A stretch of DNA of 64,000 nt, taken from Meandrina meandrites. Lineage: Eukaryota > Cnidaria > Anthozoa > Scleractinia > Meandrinidae. The position numbers and the translations under genes were made by a program. The DNA is taken from contig OY855904.1 of the NCBI GenBank assembly GCA_963693305.1, forward strand, positions 46,635,315 through 46,699,314, written 5' to 3'. The stretch's first letter is position 1, and each line of letters begins with the position of its first letter. Shown here in pieces: positions 22,404 to 34,100 of the stretch. The notes below the pieces were generated by a model, which saw only the letters and a program-made list of their open reading frames with translations, had not been told where the DNA came from and ran no database searches.

Positions 22404-22720
22404 CACTGTAAATAGAACTCGATGAGTTTAAATTTGCAGAATACCTACGAGTGCTAACGGTACTCCGTGAACTTACATTACCACTCTACGAATGACTGTT
22501 GATTGACATTTTTTTGTATGACGTTATAAAGAAAACAACGACAACTACGACAATTTTTTTTTTTATTGTCAAGAGAATAGTCGTTCTATTTAACAATTAG
22601 ACTATGAGCGAATAGTCAACGACAAGGCGCAGCCGAGTTGACTATCGCGCATAGAAAGCTAGGGTGATTAGTTTAATAGATATTTTTCAGCAATTTATAT
22701 TCTTTTGTATTCATGCTACT
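22404..22720 (+). repeat. Dispersed ~3.2-kb repeat, copy 1, right part
   Basis: Resumes the repeat interrupted by BEL and aligns with 50237-50533. It contains a near-perfect inverted repeat, with TAGTCAAC and GTTGACTA arms and outer CTATGAGCGA / TCGCGCATAG, just before the shared end. The identity stops at ATGCTACT. Confidence 0.85.
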
Positions 22721-23218
22721 CTCCCCGCCAAGCCTCGTCAGTATGAACAAAATACAAAAGAATTCGAACTCCAAAATGAAATCTAGCGGGCAATTGACAT
22801 AAACATAAACGAATAAATAATAAACAGCGGGAAAACGGTCTATTGCCTTAGTGCAAACTCTAAAAGATTGCAGTCCAAAACCTACAATTTTATGTACATT
22901 TTTAAAAGCCAAAAATCAAGGATAATTGTCCCTTTAAAGATCAACACGTGCGAGATCGTGTTGTATCAGCGAATAGAAAACAATGGGATAACCAATCAGA
23001 TCCGCGGATTTCCAATACAACATGACTGAGTTTCTACTCAGTTACAATATTCGATCTACAGCGAGCTACTGACATAAAAAGTTCAGTATTGCACCAGAGC
23101 CGCTAGCTCCAATTCGCAGAACTCGTACACGTTCTCCAAGTCTCAATATTTGCTGTTTTGAGGGGGGGGGGGGCGTCTGCTAAGGAACGTACTATGTATA
23201 ACGCGCGTGCAAAGCTAA
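22721..23218. other. Non-coding stretch
   Basis: Nothing recognisable except a G-run at 23162-23173. Confidence 0.5.
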
Positions 23219-23700
23219 AGCCCGGTTCATACGTCGCATTTCTGCCATGTTCGAATTTAATCAATTTAGTGTGGCAAAAATGCGACTGTTGATTCATACG
23301 TAGCACTTGTGTCGCACCTTATTTATACTGCAAGTTGTGTTTACTGGCTAGCCGAACTATATATCCAAACGCAAGATATGTGTAGTTTTTATTAGGTTCG
23401 ACACGGCAGAAATGCGACGTTTGAATCGGTGTCGCATTTCTGTCGGACAAGTCGAACGTGCGGCAGACTGAATTCGACAGCCGATTGAGACGTTGAACTT
23501 CTGCCGAATTTAATTCGTTTAATTGAATAGGCCATTTCCGAGTTACCCTTTTCCTCCTCTGTTTCAAAACGAGTCTACGTGCGAAACCATTCATTTTCAT
23601 TTCAATGGTTTCGCACGTAGACTCGTTTTGAAACTAAGGCAAAGGGCAACTCGGAAATGGCCTATTCGACAGGGCAGAAATACGACGTATGAACCGGGCC
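23219..23700. mobile_element. MITE with TAA target duplication (PIF/Harbinger-like)
   Basis: Terminal inverted repeats of about 28 bp (GCCCGGTTCATACGTCGCAT on the left, its near-complement ending GAACCGGGCC on the right) are flanked by TAA at 23216-23218 and 23701-23703. A perfect long inner stem, centred near 23603 and spanning about 23561-23634, lies within it. Several GCATTTCTG/CAGAAATGCGAC motifs occur subterminally. The 3-bp TAA duplication points to PIF/Harbinger mobilisation; no transposase is present. Confidence 0.8.
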
Positions 23701-23703
23701 TAA

Positions 23704-24646
23704 TTGTGCTGCTAACTAAACCCTATTGTAGCGACGTTTTCGTTTATAAATTACATGCAGTAAGAACGAATATACACAATTATTTACAAAATTCAGCATT
23801 CCTTGACTTACGAGTATTAAAATGTTGTAGCTAATCCTCGATTACGACTAATCCACATTTCATGTTGTCATTTTCCTAATTAGGAATTATCATTTGATTG
23901 GACACTGGTTGGTGTTTCTTCTTTGCCTAGGCTAAATTTAGAACAAATGGAGGAGTCACGCTCATTAACTAGGCTGTTAAAAATGTATATTTAGACGTCT
24001 GTATATTTACGAGTTCAGTGTGACACGTTTTCTTTGAAATATAGCGATACTCTAAATTCTATAACTATCGAGGAAAATTAAAGTTTGATTAGTAGAAAGC
24101 TGGAGAGAAACCAAAATTTAATAAAGTATATATTGACATCCTATGTCCTACTATTACATATATTATGCAAAAACGTTGTTTGACTATTTTACACATTATT
24201 TCAGATCTCAAATATTGTTTACTAAGAAGTGCGCATGCGCGTAAAAAAAAATTGGAGAAAGCCCAATCTCGTCCCAGAGCCTGCATAACCTCGGCGAGAG
24301 AGCCGTTAATCACCCAGGGAAAAATTTCCAGGTTTTCTTAGCAGGAGACGAACCTATTACATTCCACACAACTTTCCAACGTTCTACAACAAGCATTGTG
24401 AGAAAAGTTTTTGTCAAATTTGAACCCAATTGTATTCCTACCGCTCGTTTTGCAGATACCGTAAATCTAAAGCTTAGTTGTAAATCCTTTTGACCATGTG
24501 AGGAAGGTGATAGGTTTGACTCCTTTCACTCCATCTACCTGACATCTGTCTCTATAAAATACATACCAGGCATGATATAAACTACTAATAAAAGTGGTTT
24601 TTGTTTTGAAAAGGAATACCGTTTAATAAGAGAACATTTCGGAATA
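23704..24646. other. Non-coding stretch
   Basis: No gene or repeat recognised on either strand. Confidence 0.5.
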
Positions 24647-24813
24647 CAATTGACTATAAAAATAAGCGAAATAAGATTACGACGTCTCGCGAAACAGCTC
24701 TTTTAAATATTCTAACATACTCTGTCACCTTTATCTTTCTTTCTACTTGGTAATGGCGTCAAGATGATTCCGAAACGTCGTAATCTTATTTTGCTTATTT
24801 TTATAGTCAATTG
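24647..24813. repeat. Inverted repeat, 39-bp arms
   Basis: 24647-24685 and 24775-24813 are complementary with one mismatch (arm starts CAATTGACTATAAAAATAAG). The short loop contains a GATTCCGAAACG segment. Small foldback element, no clear duplication. Confidence 0.85.
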
Positions 24814-25058
24814 AATACCGTTTAGTTGGCGATAACTATTTTTTGACATCGGTTATTGGTAACTTGCTTCACGCGTTGACATTTTAGCTACTAACTCTTT
24901 CTTTACTGTTGAGGTTCTAAGTTAAATTTGCGAAAGCCTTTTCCCAAAAATGAGAGCAAATCAGCTTTACCTTCTGTTACGGTTTTGTAATGGGATCAGG
25001 GTTTGAATCGATAAGCAAATCTACCATTGATCAATTTTGATAGTGTATTTCCACTCAA

Positions 25059-25122
25059 TCAGTGCAACTCGTTGTCTTGTGAAGCAAGGAGAATGCGCAG
25101 TTCTTCCAGCTCATCTCTGGTT
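25059..25122 (-). CDS. STAND/TPR gene, terminal exon
   Basis: A 64-nt exon after an acceptor TTTACACAG on the minus strand encodes about 21 residues rich in Glu/Leu (RDELEELRILLASQDNELH) and ends in TGA. Its phase exactly completes the CG left by the preceding exon. An alternative is that the preceding exon runs into its own TAA at the splice site, in which case this exon is not used. Confidence 0.65.
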
Positions 25123-28100
25123 CTGTGTAAAGACATCAAGTAAGACATTATTTTGTCATTAAAAAGTCATTAAAATTCCACGGTATTCTGATGATTATAG
25201 AAGTAGCAGTGTTAGATACATAAACGTTGTCTTCATCAACACCACGTAGTATTTTCCCACTACTCAACGTATTAATCTGTACCCTCATAACATAGCAGAT
25301 GACAAATCCTCTGTGAATGTGAAAAAATAGATACGGATGGTATCCGTTTCGCTTCGCTTATTTCCCTGGCGTTCATGTAACAAGTGAAAACGAGTTTCTC
25401 CTTCCTCTAAACCTGTTCTGTTTGGAATTGTAACAATACGTTAGTGGCGGGTTTACCCTCAACTTTGCTGGGATAATACTTGTATGTTTGTATAATTGGA
25501 GCTTTGATGCTCGTCCTGAAAATAAACAGACACACTTGCGGGCAAAAAAAATGCCAAACGGGACTGTCTGTTTTTATTTCCTAGCAAAAGTAAACGGAAC
25601 ACATACTTTTTTGATGAGTTTTTATAAATTTAAAAGAGGCCCGGTAAACAAATAGAAAACATTGATTTACCGTTGAAGATCCTTAATGTTGTCATCTAAC
25701 ACCTTCTTCTGCATCTCCATTGACTTTTCAAAGCAATCTCTCGCTTGCCGGAATTCTTTTCTTTCTTTGTGTACCATTCCAAGATCAAACAGTGATTTGG
25801 CCGTGTCACGATGATCCTTCAGCAAATCAAGCCGCATCCTCAACGCTTCCTCAGAATATCGTTTAGCGTTGTCATATTCACCCAGGGCGTAATAGTTGTT
25901 CGAGAGGTTGTTGAGAATGGTTGCGGTGAAGGGGTGGTTGCCCAGTTTTTCTCTGTAGATTGGAAGGGTCTGTTGTTCTCTGACCTCTATGGCTTGTCGA
26001 TGTTTTTGATCAAGCGAGAGGGCGACTGGAAAAATAATTTACAAACTCTTTTAATAACTAATTGAAAATTATTTCTAAGAAAAACGACCAATTTTTTAAG
26101 TTTACAAAACATGTTTCGACAGAGCTTCTGTCATCTTGAGTTGAATGGTTTACAAAAAAATTGGTCGTTTTTCTTAAAATCTTTACGTGTCCGCTGTTAT
26201 CAAGACCTTTTAAAATTATTTCTCTAATGACACAATGGCTTCCCGATGCCCTTCTTCAAGTGATAGGCCAACTAGGAATAAAATTTGACAATCAAAGATA
26301 ACCTCTGTTTGGCACGAAAATGTGCACTGATATTTTTTCCGAGAACCGAAGTCAAATGAAAGCTATTTTGTTTATTATCGTTCCAATATTTTCACACAAA
26401 ACCGCTGAGTTTGGGAGACCTTCTCGAAGTTATCGCAGTTCAAAAATATTGGCAGGGTGTTTGGAATATCGTCTGAAATTTACAAAGATTTGGTTGCATC
26501 AGGTGGTGTGTTTTATAGACCAGTCGTGTGCGTGAAACATATTTGATGGATTTTAAAAATGAACATTATGTGACGGCATAGACAAATGCACTACACTCAC
26601 CTGCCATGTCATTGTATGTTGCCGCCAGCATAACGATGTCCTCTTCCCCGTGTGTTTGTCGAATGTCGATTGCCTGTTGGATCTTGTCTCTCCCTTCACG
26701 AAACTTGCCTTCTTTGGCAAGACATCGGCCATGTTTAGCGAGACACTGGGCTCGGCTGTTACCGGTGTTGATGCAATGATCCGGACTGCTCTGGATTCTG
26801 TCGGCTTCTTCCAAATATTTCCTGGCTCGTCCAGCGGCTTCATCACATAGACCCGGTGAACAGGAACAGTTGAACACTTCCTTGATGCCCAAGGAGGTGA
26901 GACATTCACTCGATCTCTTTTGATCTCCCATTTCTTCACACTTCTTTCTTAACAATGCGAAAACAGATTCATATTTGATCTTTCCAATCATCTTTGCCAG
27001 TAGCTCCCCAACGCTGTTGAAGACATCGATGCACCTTGCAATTTGCCCTTCATCAATTTCACCGTTTTCACACCACTCAATAAGCTGCATGACATTCTCT
27101 TCCTCTTGTCGGAAAGCTGATATTGCGTCTGAAGCGTTCAAGCTGAAGAACATTCGAAATTTTTCAATGAGGAAGGCCAAAAAGTGGGTTTCGAATAGAT
27201 TGCGGGCATTGGCAAAGACGTCAGGAAAACCGGATTCCTTACTTCTGCAGTAGTCGCGAATGACTCTGAGGAAAGTATAATGACAAGTACCCCCAATGAT
27301 GTTTTGTTCCAAAAGAGACCGCTTAGCCAGTTCCAAAGCGCTATTTTTGAGCTGATGTCCACTTAACGCCATTGGACGAAATATTTGTACAGCCCCGGAC
27401 AGAGTAAAGTGCCCTCTCAATAATGCTAATGTTATGAGGGTGTTCTGTTCTTGTTTATCAAGTCTGCCAAAGCAAGTGTCGAGGCACACGCTTATCTTTT
27501 GCTCCAATGGAACTGACTGGATCTTTAGTAAGAAGTCGAATTTTTCTTGTGGTGATGAGCAGTTCATAAGTTCCACGAGGCCAAGCAAGTCGCGATGCGA
27601 TAAGGCCAATGTGTAAAGGACGAGTGGAATCCCACTACAAATCTCTGATAGCTGGAAGGCATGTTGTCGGTTGACCACTCCATCTTTCCACGCTATTTGC
27701 AAGAGCTGAAGTGATTCTTCTGGTCTAAAGCAAGGAAGATGGATCATTTCTTGGCCTAATGTCGGGAAAACAACTTTTTCCGATGAGGTGACCAGTAACT
27801 TAACTTTTCTTGATGTGTTTACGATTTCAGTAATAAAGTTCATCACCTGCGATTTTTCTCTTGCTGGATTCATCATTCCTTGTGCAATTTCCAATTGATG
27901 GGGCGTTTCTTGTCCACTGTCGCCCAAATGAAGCAAAAATTCAAAGTTGTCGAGTAACAAGATCGTGTAGAAATCCTGACTTTTCAGACGATTTTTTAAC
28001 TCAGATATCGGGCTCTCTACAGGGTAATGGTAAACTTGTTGAAGAATCTTTTCCGAAAAATCGTCTAGTGAGTTTATGTATCGGCAATTCACGTAGACAA

Positions 28101-31100
28101 CAACGGTGCGACTGTCAGTGTCCAATCTTTCGTTCGCCACCTTAATAGCTGTGCTTGTTTTCCCCACGCCAGTAACACCATGTACGAGGACGCATCTGCA
28201 ATTGTGTGTTGGACAAAGGTATCTCTTTATGTCCTTGCATTCCTGGTAGCGACTGACAAAATGAGGAACTGTTTGGGGAAGGTGGGACAAATCTCTACAG
28301 GCTCCTATAACACAATTGTTATTTCAGTATTTAAATGATGTAGCTAAAACTCCATCTGGAAGGAGTCGCCAAATGAAAGGGGTTTCCTTATCAGCATCGG
28401 CAATGAAATACAGCAAACCCCCTTGGAGAAATAAAACCAGTTTTTTTATATATATATGATCAACAAGCGGACAAAATTGGAGTCTTGCTGCAGTCAGCAT
28501 GATCAATTCGAATGTTTTTGCAAAGCAAACTACTCCGTACTTATCCTACTTCATTTTAGTTCCTTTCAAAGTTTTTTTTCATTGTTTCTTAAGTAACCCC
28601 TTACGTAGATACAACGTAAATACAAAACATAGTCACTGTGAAATGAATCGAAATTGAACGTTGGCAAATGGCAAATGGTGTCCTCTAAATTTCAAAATAC
28701 CTGCAGGAGATTCCTCTATTGGTAACGGCACAGCAGCACCTGCGTGATGCGGATCTGTCAAATAATGTACACCATTCGTAAGTATTAAGCAGTATTTAAA
28801 TTACCACATCCACCCGTCCTCACAATGTTTTCTCGAATGTTTCCATCCTCCTAACCTCATATCTTCCCATTCTCTTGATGAATCAGATAAGAAGTGGACT
28901 CTGTTCCCTCAGGGAGGGAGGTTAGGAAAAGACCAGAGGCTAAGTTTAATATACCTGTTTCCTGTGTTGGCAATGAAGCAGTGTCACCCAATTTTTGTTG
29001 TGTTAAAGAACAATAAAACACTTGTAACTTTTTTTCATGAAGATGTTTTGTCGTTTTAACTAGAGTACCATTGTTTTTCTATCATTTTCAAATTCTCTGA
29101 TATTCCAATTTTTTTCTTCTCTCTGTCCTTTCACCCTGGCATTCTCCTTTCCTTTTATTCTTCAATACACCCATTCTCCCATCCTTTTTTACCTTCCCAT
29201 CTAACTGTTCTTCAATCCCCTCCTCCCCTTTTACTAAAATTAACAATCTTAGGGAAAGGGTTGACGTTCAACAATAATCCTTTTTCCTCTTGCCTGATAA
29301 TGAGATTGATAAAATACTTTATACCTGCACTAGCTCCCTGTGGTGGCGATAAAGCTGCGCCACCCACTTCCTGATCTGGCGATAAACATTAAACTCTCTT
29401 AAACACGACTGAATGACTAAGTCGTGAAGAAGTTTTGCTCTTACTATTATCCCATTCTTGGATTTCTTTCGTTCACCCATTACTTTCCCATATCCTCCCA
29501 CACTTTCATTTATTTTCATTCCCTCGTCCTCCAAAACCTATACCCCCTCATTCTCCATCCCTTCATCCTCCAATTCAACCCACTCTCCCCGTATTATCAT
29601 CCCCCATATTCCCGTCTTTCTGTCCTCCCATTTTCTTACCACCATTTCCCATAAATCCTCCAGTCCTCCCTTTATCCAAATCAAATTCCTCGGGTGAAGA
29701 AAAACCCCAGTCTCTATGTTAAAATAAAAGTTAGAAATACCTGGATTAGTTTCCTGTATTGGTAATGAAGCTGCGCCACCTCCATGGTAATCTATCAAAG
29801 AACGTGAAACACTCGTCAATACAATTGACTAAGTCGTGACGCATTTTTCTTGTTTTTCCAATTATTATCTTTCCAGAGACGTGTATAAAGAACAGATTGA
29901 CGGTTCAAACCACAGGAACTAAAAAAATATTTTTTCTCCTTTACGATGACACTCTGCAAATCGAAATGAAATCCAACCTTTAGTCCCTTTAGAACTGTCT
30001 TGGTTTTTAGCTCGTACTGTCACAAGACCGCACTCAAAGATATCACTGCATTACTCTGAATGATGTAATTTCATGTAGACAGTGGTGGCATTCAAGGATA
30101 TAAGAGCGGCCTTCCGTAAATATCGCCTAGAGGAGTGCAATTTGAAAAGAATCAAAAATTCTAAAACTTGGTCAGAATGTAGGTCTAGTGGAACTATTTA
30201 TAAAAAAATACTTTAAGTTCAATCAGATTTTTATTATACGCAAAAGGTGACGATGACGGTTTGATGGAAATACCGTTACACGAAATACCACTTGCATTTC
30301 GCGCTGTCAAATTTTGTTGTTTAAGTAGCCCAAAAATGCTATTGCATATATTGGAAGACGACATGTTGCTCTTTCGTTCAGATATATTTTTACAGCACCG
30401 GCTTATGTACCAAGTTGAGCTTTTTCTCTCAATTTTGCCATTTTTTGTTGTGCTGAAATCGGCAAAATAAGCCGAAAAATTAAAAATCTTGAAAATATTA
30501 TGTTTTGAGTCAAATTGTTTATTTAACATTTAAATTTTTAAGCAGTTTGTCTTCTTTTCAATTATGTATTATATGTTTGACTGTGCCATTTTGTTCATTT
30601 TTGGTAAATTTTTAAGTCATTGTTGTATAAACCCCTTGTGAAAGATTTCAAAAGGTCATCGTCGCCGATCGCGATGAAGAAAAATCTGATTGAACTTAAA
30701 GTATATTTTTATAAATAGTTTCACTAGACTTACATTCTAGCCAAGTTTGAGAATTTTAGATTTTTTTCAATTGCACTCCTCAAAGAGATACTTACGGAAG
30801 CCCGCTCATTTCGACATTACAGAAGAAGACGATGAGAATATCACCGCTTATTTTGCGCTCGGATATCCATAAAATAAATACCTTATGGTAATGCAAAACA
30901 CAAATAAAGTTGTTCAGCAGAATGTGCAAGATAAATGCCATTCGACTGTAATATTTTAGATATAGAGTAGCATGGCTTTGAGAGACCTAGCGCATTTCAT
31001 TTTTCTAATTTGATTTTATTGAATTTTTTTTCCTTTACATATTTTTCATATTTTTTTCCTTTAAAATATGTAAAGGAAAAATGACTTAAAGAATTAAATC

Positions 31101-34100
31101 ATTCAATATAATCAATGGAGAATCTCAAAGTAAAAGATTTGAAGGCTCTCGCCAAAGAGCGAGGCATCAAAGGGTATTACAGATTGCGTAAAGCGGAATT
31201 GATCCAAGCGTTAAATCAGGCGAGTGATTTGGTTGACCTCAGAGAGAACACAACAAATGATCAATCTATACCAGAGGTTAATATCCCTATTCCCGCACCA
31301 TCAAGATTAACACAGATAAAGAATCTTGTGGCAGCGCCCGTAAAGAGTGTAATGAACCCTAATCCTATTAAAAATGCTGTATATGAACTCATCGAAGCTT
31401 TGACAAAACCTATTAAACCTGAAGAAACGGTAAAAGAGATCACCAATGATAAGAGTGAAACTATCGAAGAGAGATCAACTATTAGTTGCAGTGATCCAAA
31501 TATAATACCATACAATGGATTTCCAAGATGCCCTCACGGAAAAGATAAACCTCAATGTAAAGAGTGTGGAGGGTGGAGGATCTGTACTCATGGTAAATTT
31601 AAACCTTACTGCAGAGATTGTAAAGGATCACAGATCTGCAGTCACGGAAAAAATAAACATCAATGCAGAGATTGTAAAGGATCACAGATCTGCACTCATA
31701 ATCGAGTTATCTATAGTTGTAAAGACTGTATGGGGTGTACACACGGAAGATTAAAAAAATATTGTAAAGAGTGTAAAGGCAGCAGAATCTGTGAGCATAA
31801 TCGAGTAAAGTACACATGTAAAGAGTGCGGAGGAAAAGGCATCTGTCAACACGGAAAGAATAAAAGATACTGTAAAGAGTGTAAAGGTAGCGGAATCTGC
31901 CCTCACGGAAAGAATAAACCTTGCAAAGATTGTCCTGAAAGAGAGATATGCCCTCACATTAAATATAAACGTTATTGCGAAGAGTGTAAAGAGTGTCCTC
32001 ACGGCATAGAAAAGTTTAAATGCGAAGAGTGTAACGCAACGCAGTAACGCTATAATTAAATATTCACAAGGCTGTTAACGTTAGTTTTCATAACGCGTAT
32101 CACGTTATGAATACAGGTCTAATATCTTATATTGTCTAAAAAATTCCTTTCATGCTTAAATTTATCTTAGCATGAAAGGAATTTGAAAACAATAGATTTT
32201 TTTTGTCGGGGTGATTGACAGTCACCGGAAAAGGCAGAGATTTGCATATCATCGAAAAATATACCAAGCTAATCCGCCAGCGACAATTGTCAATACCGCA
32301 AGATTAATCTCATGTTTTGTTGTGTCGGGCTTAGCCGGCGTCGGTTGATGTTTATCAGCAGATCTATGATCTGTAGCAGAATCGCTTGAGTCAGAGGGTT
32401 TATGTGACTCATTCTTAACCACCGGCTTATTTTTCACAACCGAAGTGTGAGGTAACGATACCTTACTCTTTCCGAGGTTATGTTTTATACCGACCGGCAC
32501 GCTCTTCGAATTAACATCTGTATTCACTCCCAATTTCATGGTCGGTTCAACACGTTTCAGTCTATTGTTATAACCTATTGTGCTCTCTGTATTGATCACC
32601 ATTTTTGATGGCATCAACCACGTACCGGGAGAGACGGCAAGATCAAGCTTAACTTTGGCCTCCTGTACAGCGAGTTGAAATCTCTGTACACTCTTACTTA
32701 TGTCCGGCTGTTTAATCGCATCCTCCAATAACACGAGAAACTCTCGACGAGCCTCCTGAGCACTTCCTATGTTTCCGAGAATACTGCTTCGAACGTTTAC
32801 CTGAGCACCCAATACACAGTAAACAAGCGCTTCAATCGATTGATTCAGTCTCGCCTGACCGGCGTTAGTCAATCCGTTAGATACCCTCGTGAGAAAGTAC
32901 TCATACTGATCTGCAGTCTCAGAATTTATAATCCATTGCAGAAGATTACCGTCCGATCCTTTACCTCCCTCATCACTGAACTTATAAAATCCCGGATACG
33001 GAGAGTCAATCTTATGAGGTCCGAGACCTGTGTACCAAATGTAAACAGATCCCAACCCGTGATTATCTCCTTTATGACAGCGAAAGTCAAGATCGGTCGG
33101 AACATTAAACTCTTTACAGATCCTCTTATAAGAAGGAATATCGTATCTGTTGTCCTTTTCATTAAAGGGAGTATCACCGGGAAGAGCAATCGAACTCTGT
33201 ATTCCCCCCATCTGAAACAGGATTCGTCTAATCGTAAAGTAAACGTGAAACCAGAGAACGGCTCGTATCTGCGGGGGAAGTTTGAGTTCATGGTCAGTCG
33301 CATCCATTCCCCCTATCTTCTCTTCTAACAGAAGACGCAGGCTTACACCACAACCTGTCGTCGCACACCAGACAGCAAAATTGAGCTGCTGTGGCCAATA
33401 CCGCATATTCGGTCAGTTCAACCACTCATGAGTCTCTTTTGCAGAGGTGTGTTTAATTACCGTATTTGTAAAGATGTCTCTGACGGGAACGGATAAAGAG
33501 TCTGTTGGCGTAGCGAAGATCTGAAGTTTACTCAGCTTCTCTCTCAAGTTAAGACCTCTTAGTGGTTGACTATCACCGAAATCGATCGCGGGAATCGGTA
33601 AATGGGGATGAGGATACAGTGTCAACTCCTGCGGAAAATCCATCGGAAGACCCAACGCTTTTTTCAACTCGTCGGAGAAGTACAGACTCGGTTGTAATCT
33701 TTTCTTAAAGAACATATCAAACTCTGAACCATCCCTTTCGATAAATCTTACAAAGGGTTCTTCATCATAACCATCGATACCGTGTTTAAATTTAGAAAGG
33801 TTGGCGTTGGGATAACGATCAAGAAATATATTCCACAGAGATTTGGGTTCGGGTTTATTATCATCTTTCTGATTGCTCATTTTTACTTATGTAGAATAAT
33901 ATTTTTAAACGAAGTAAGGATTATACGGCGGATCTCTGAGCGATTCATTCAGAGACTCATCTCTCGATAGCAGTATCATGCAATTACAACTTACTCTGAC
34001 TGGGCGAGTTTTTTTAACATCTCTGCACGAATATTTTCCTCCATCTTTTTTAAATCCACCTGCGGAGGTGGTGGAGGGGGAGGCTGATCTTTATTTTTTT

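Noticed and set aside
26566..28290. Single-exon STAND gene starting at 28290
   Set aside because: The codon at 28288-28290 is TTG, not ATG, and the frame continues through a splice acceptor. Consensus donors and TPR exons downstream show a multi-exon gene.
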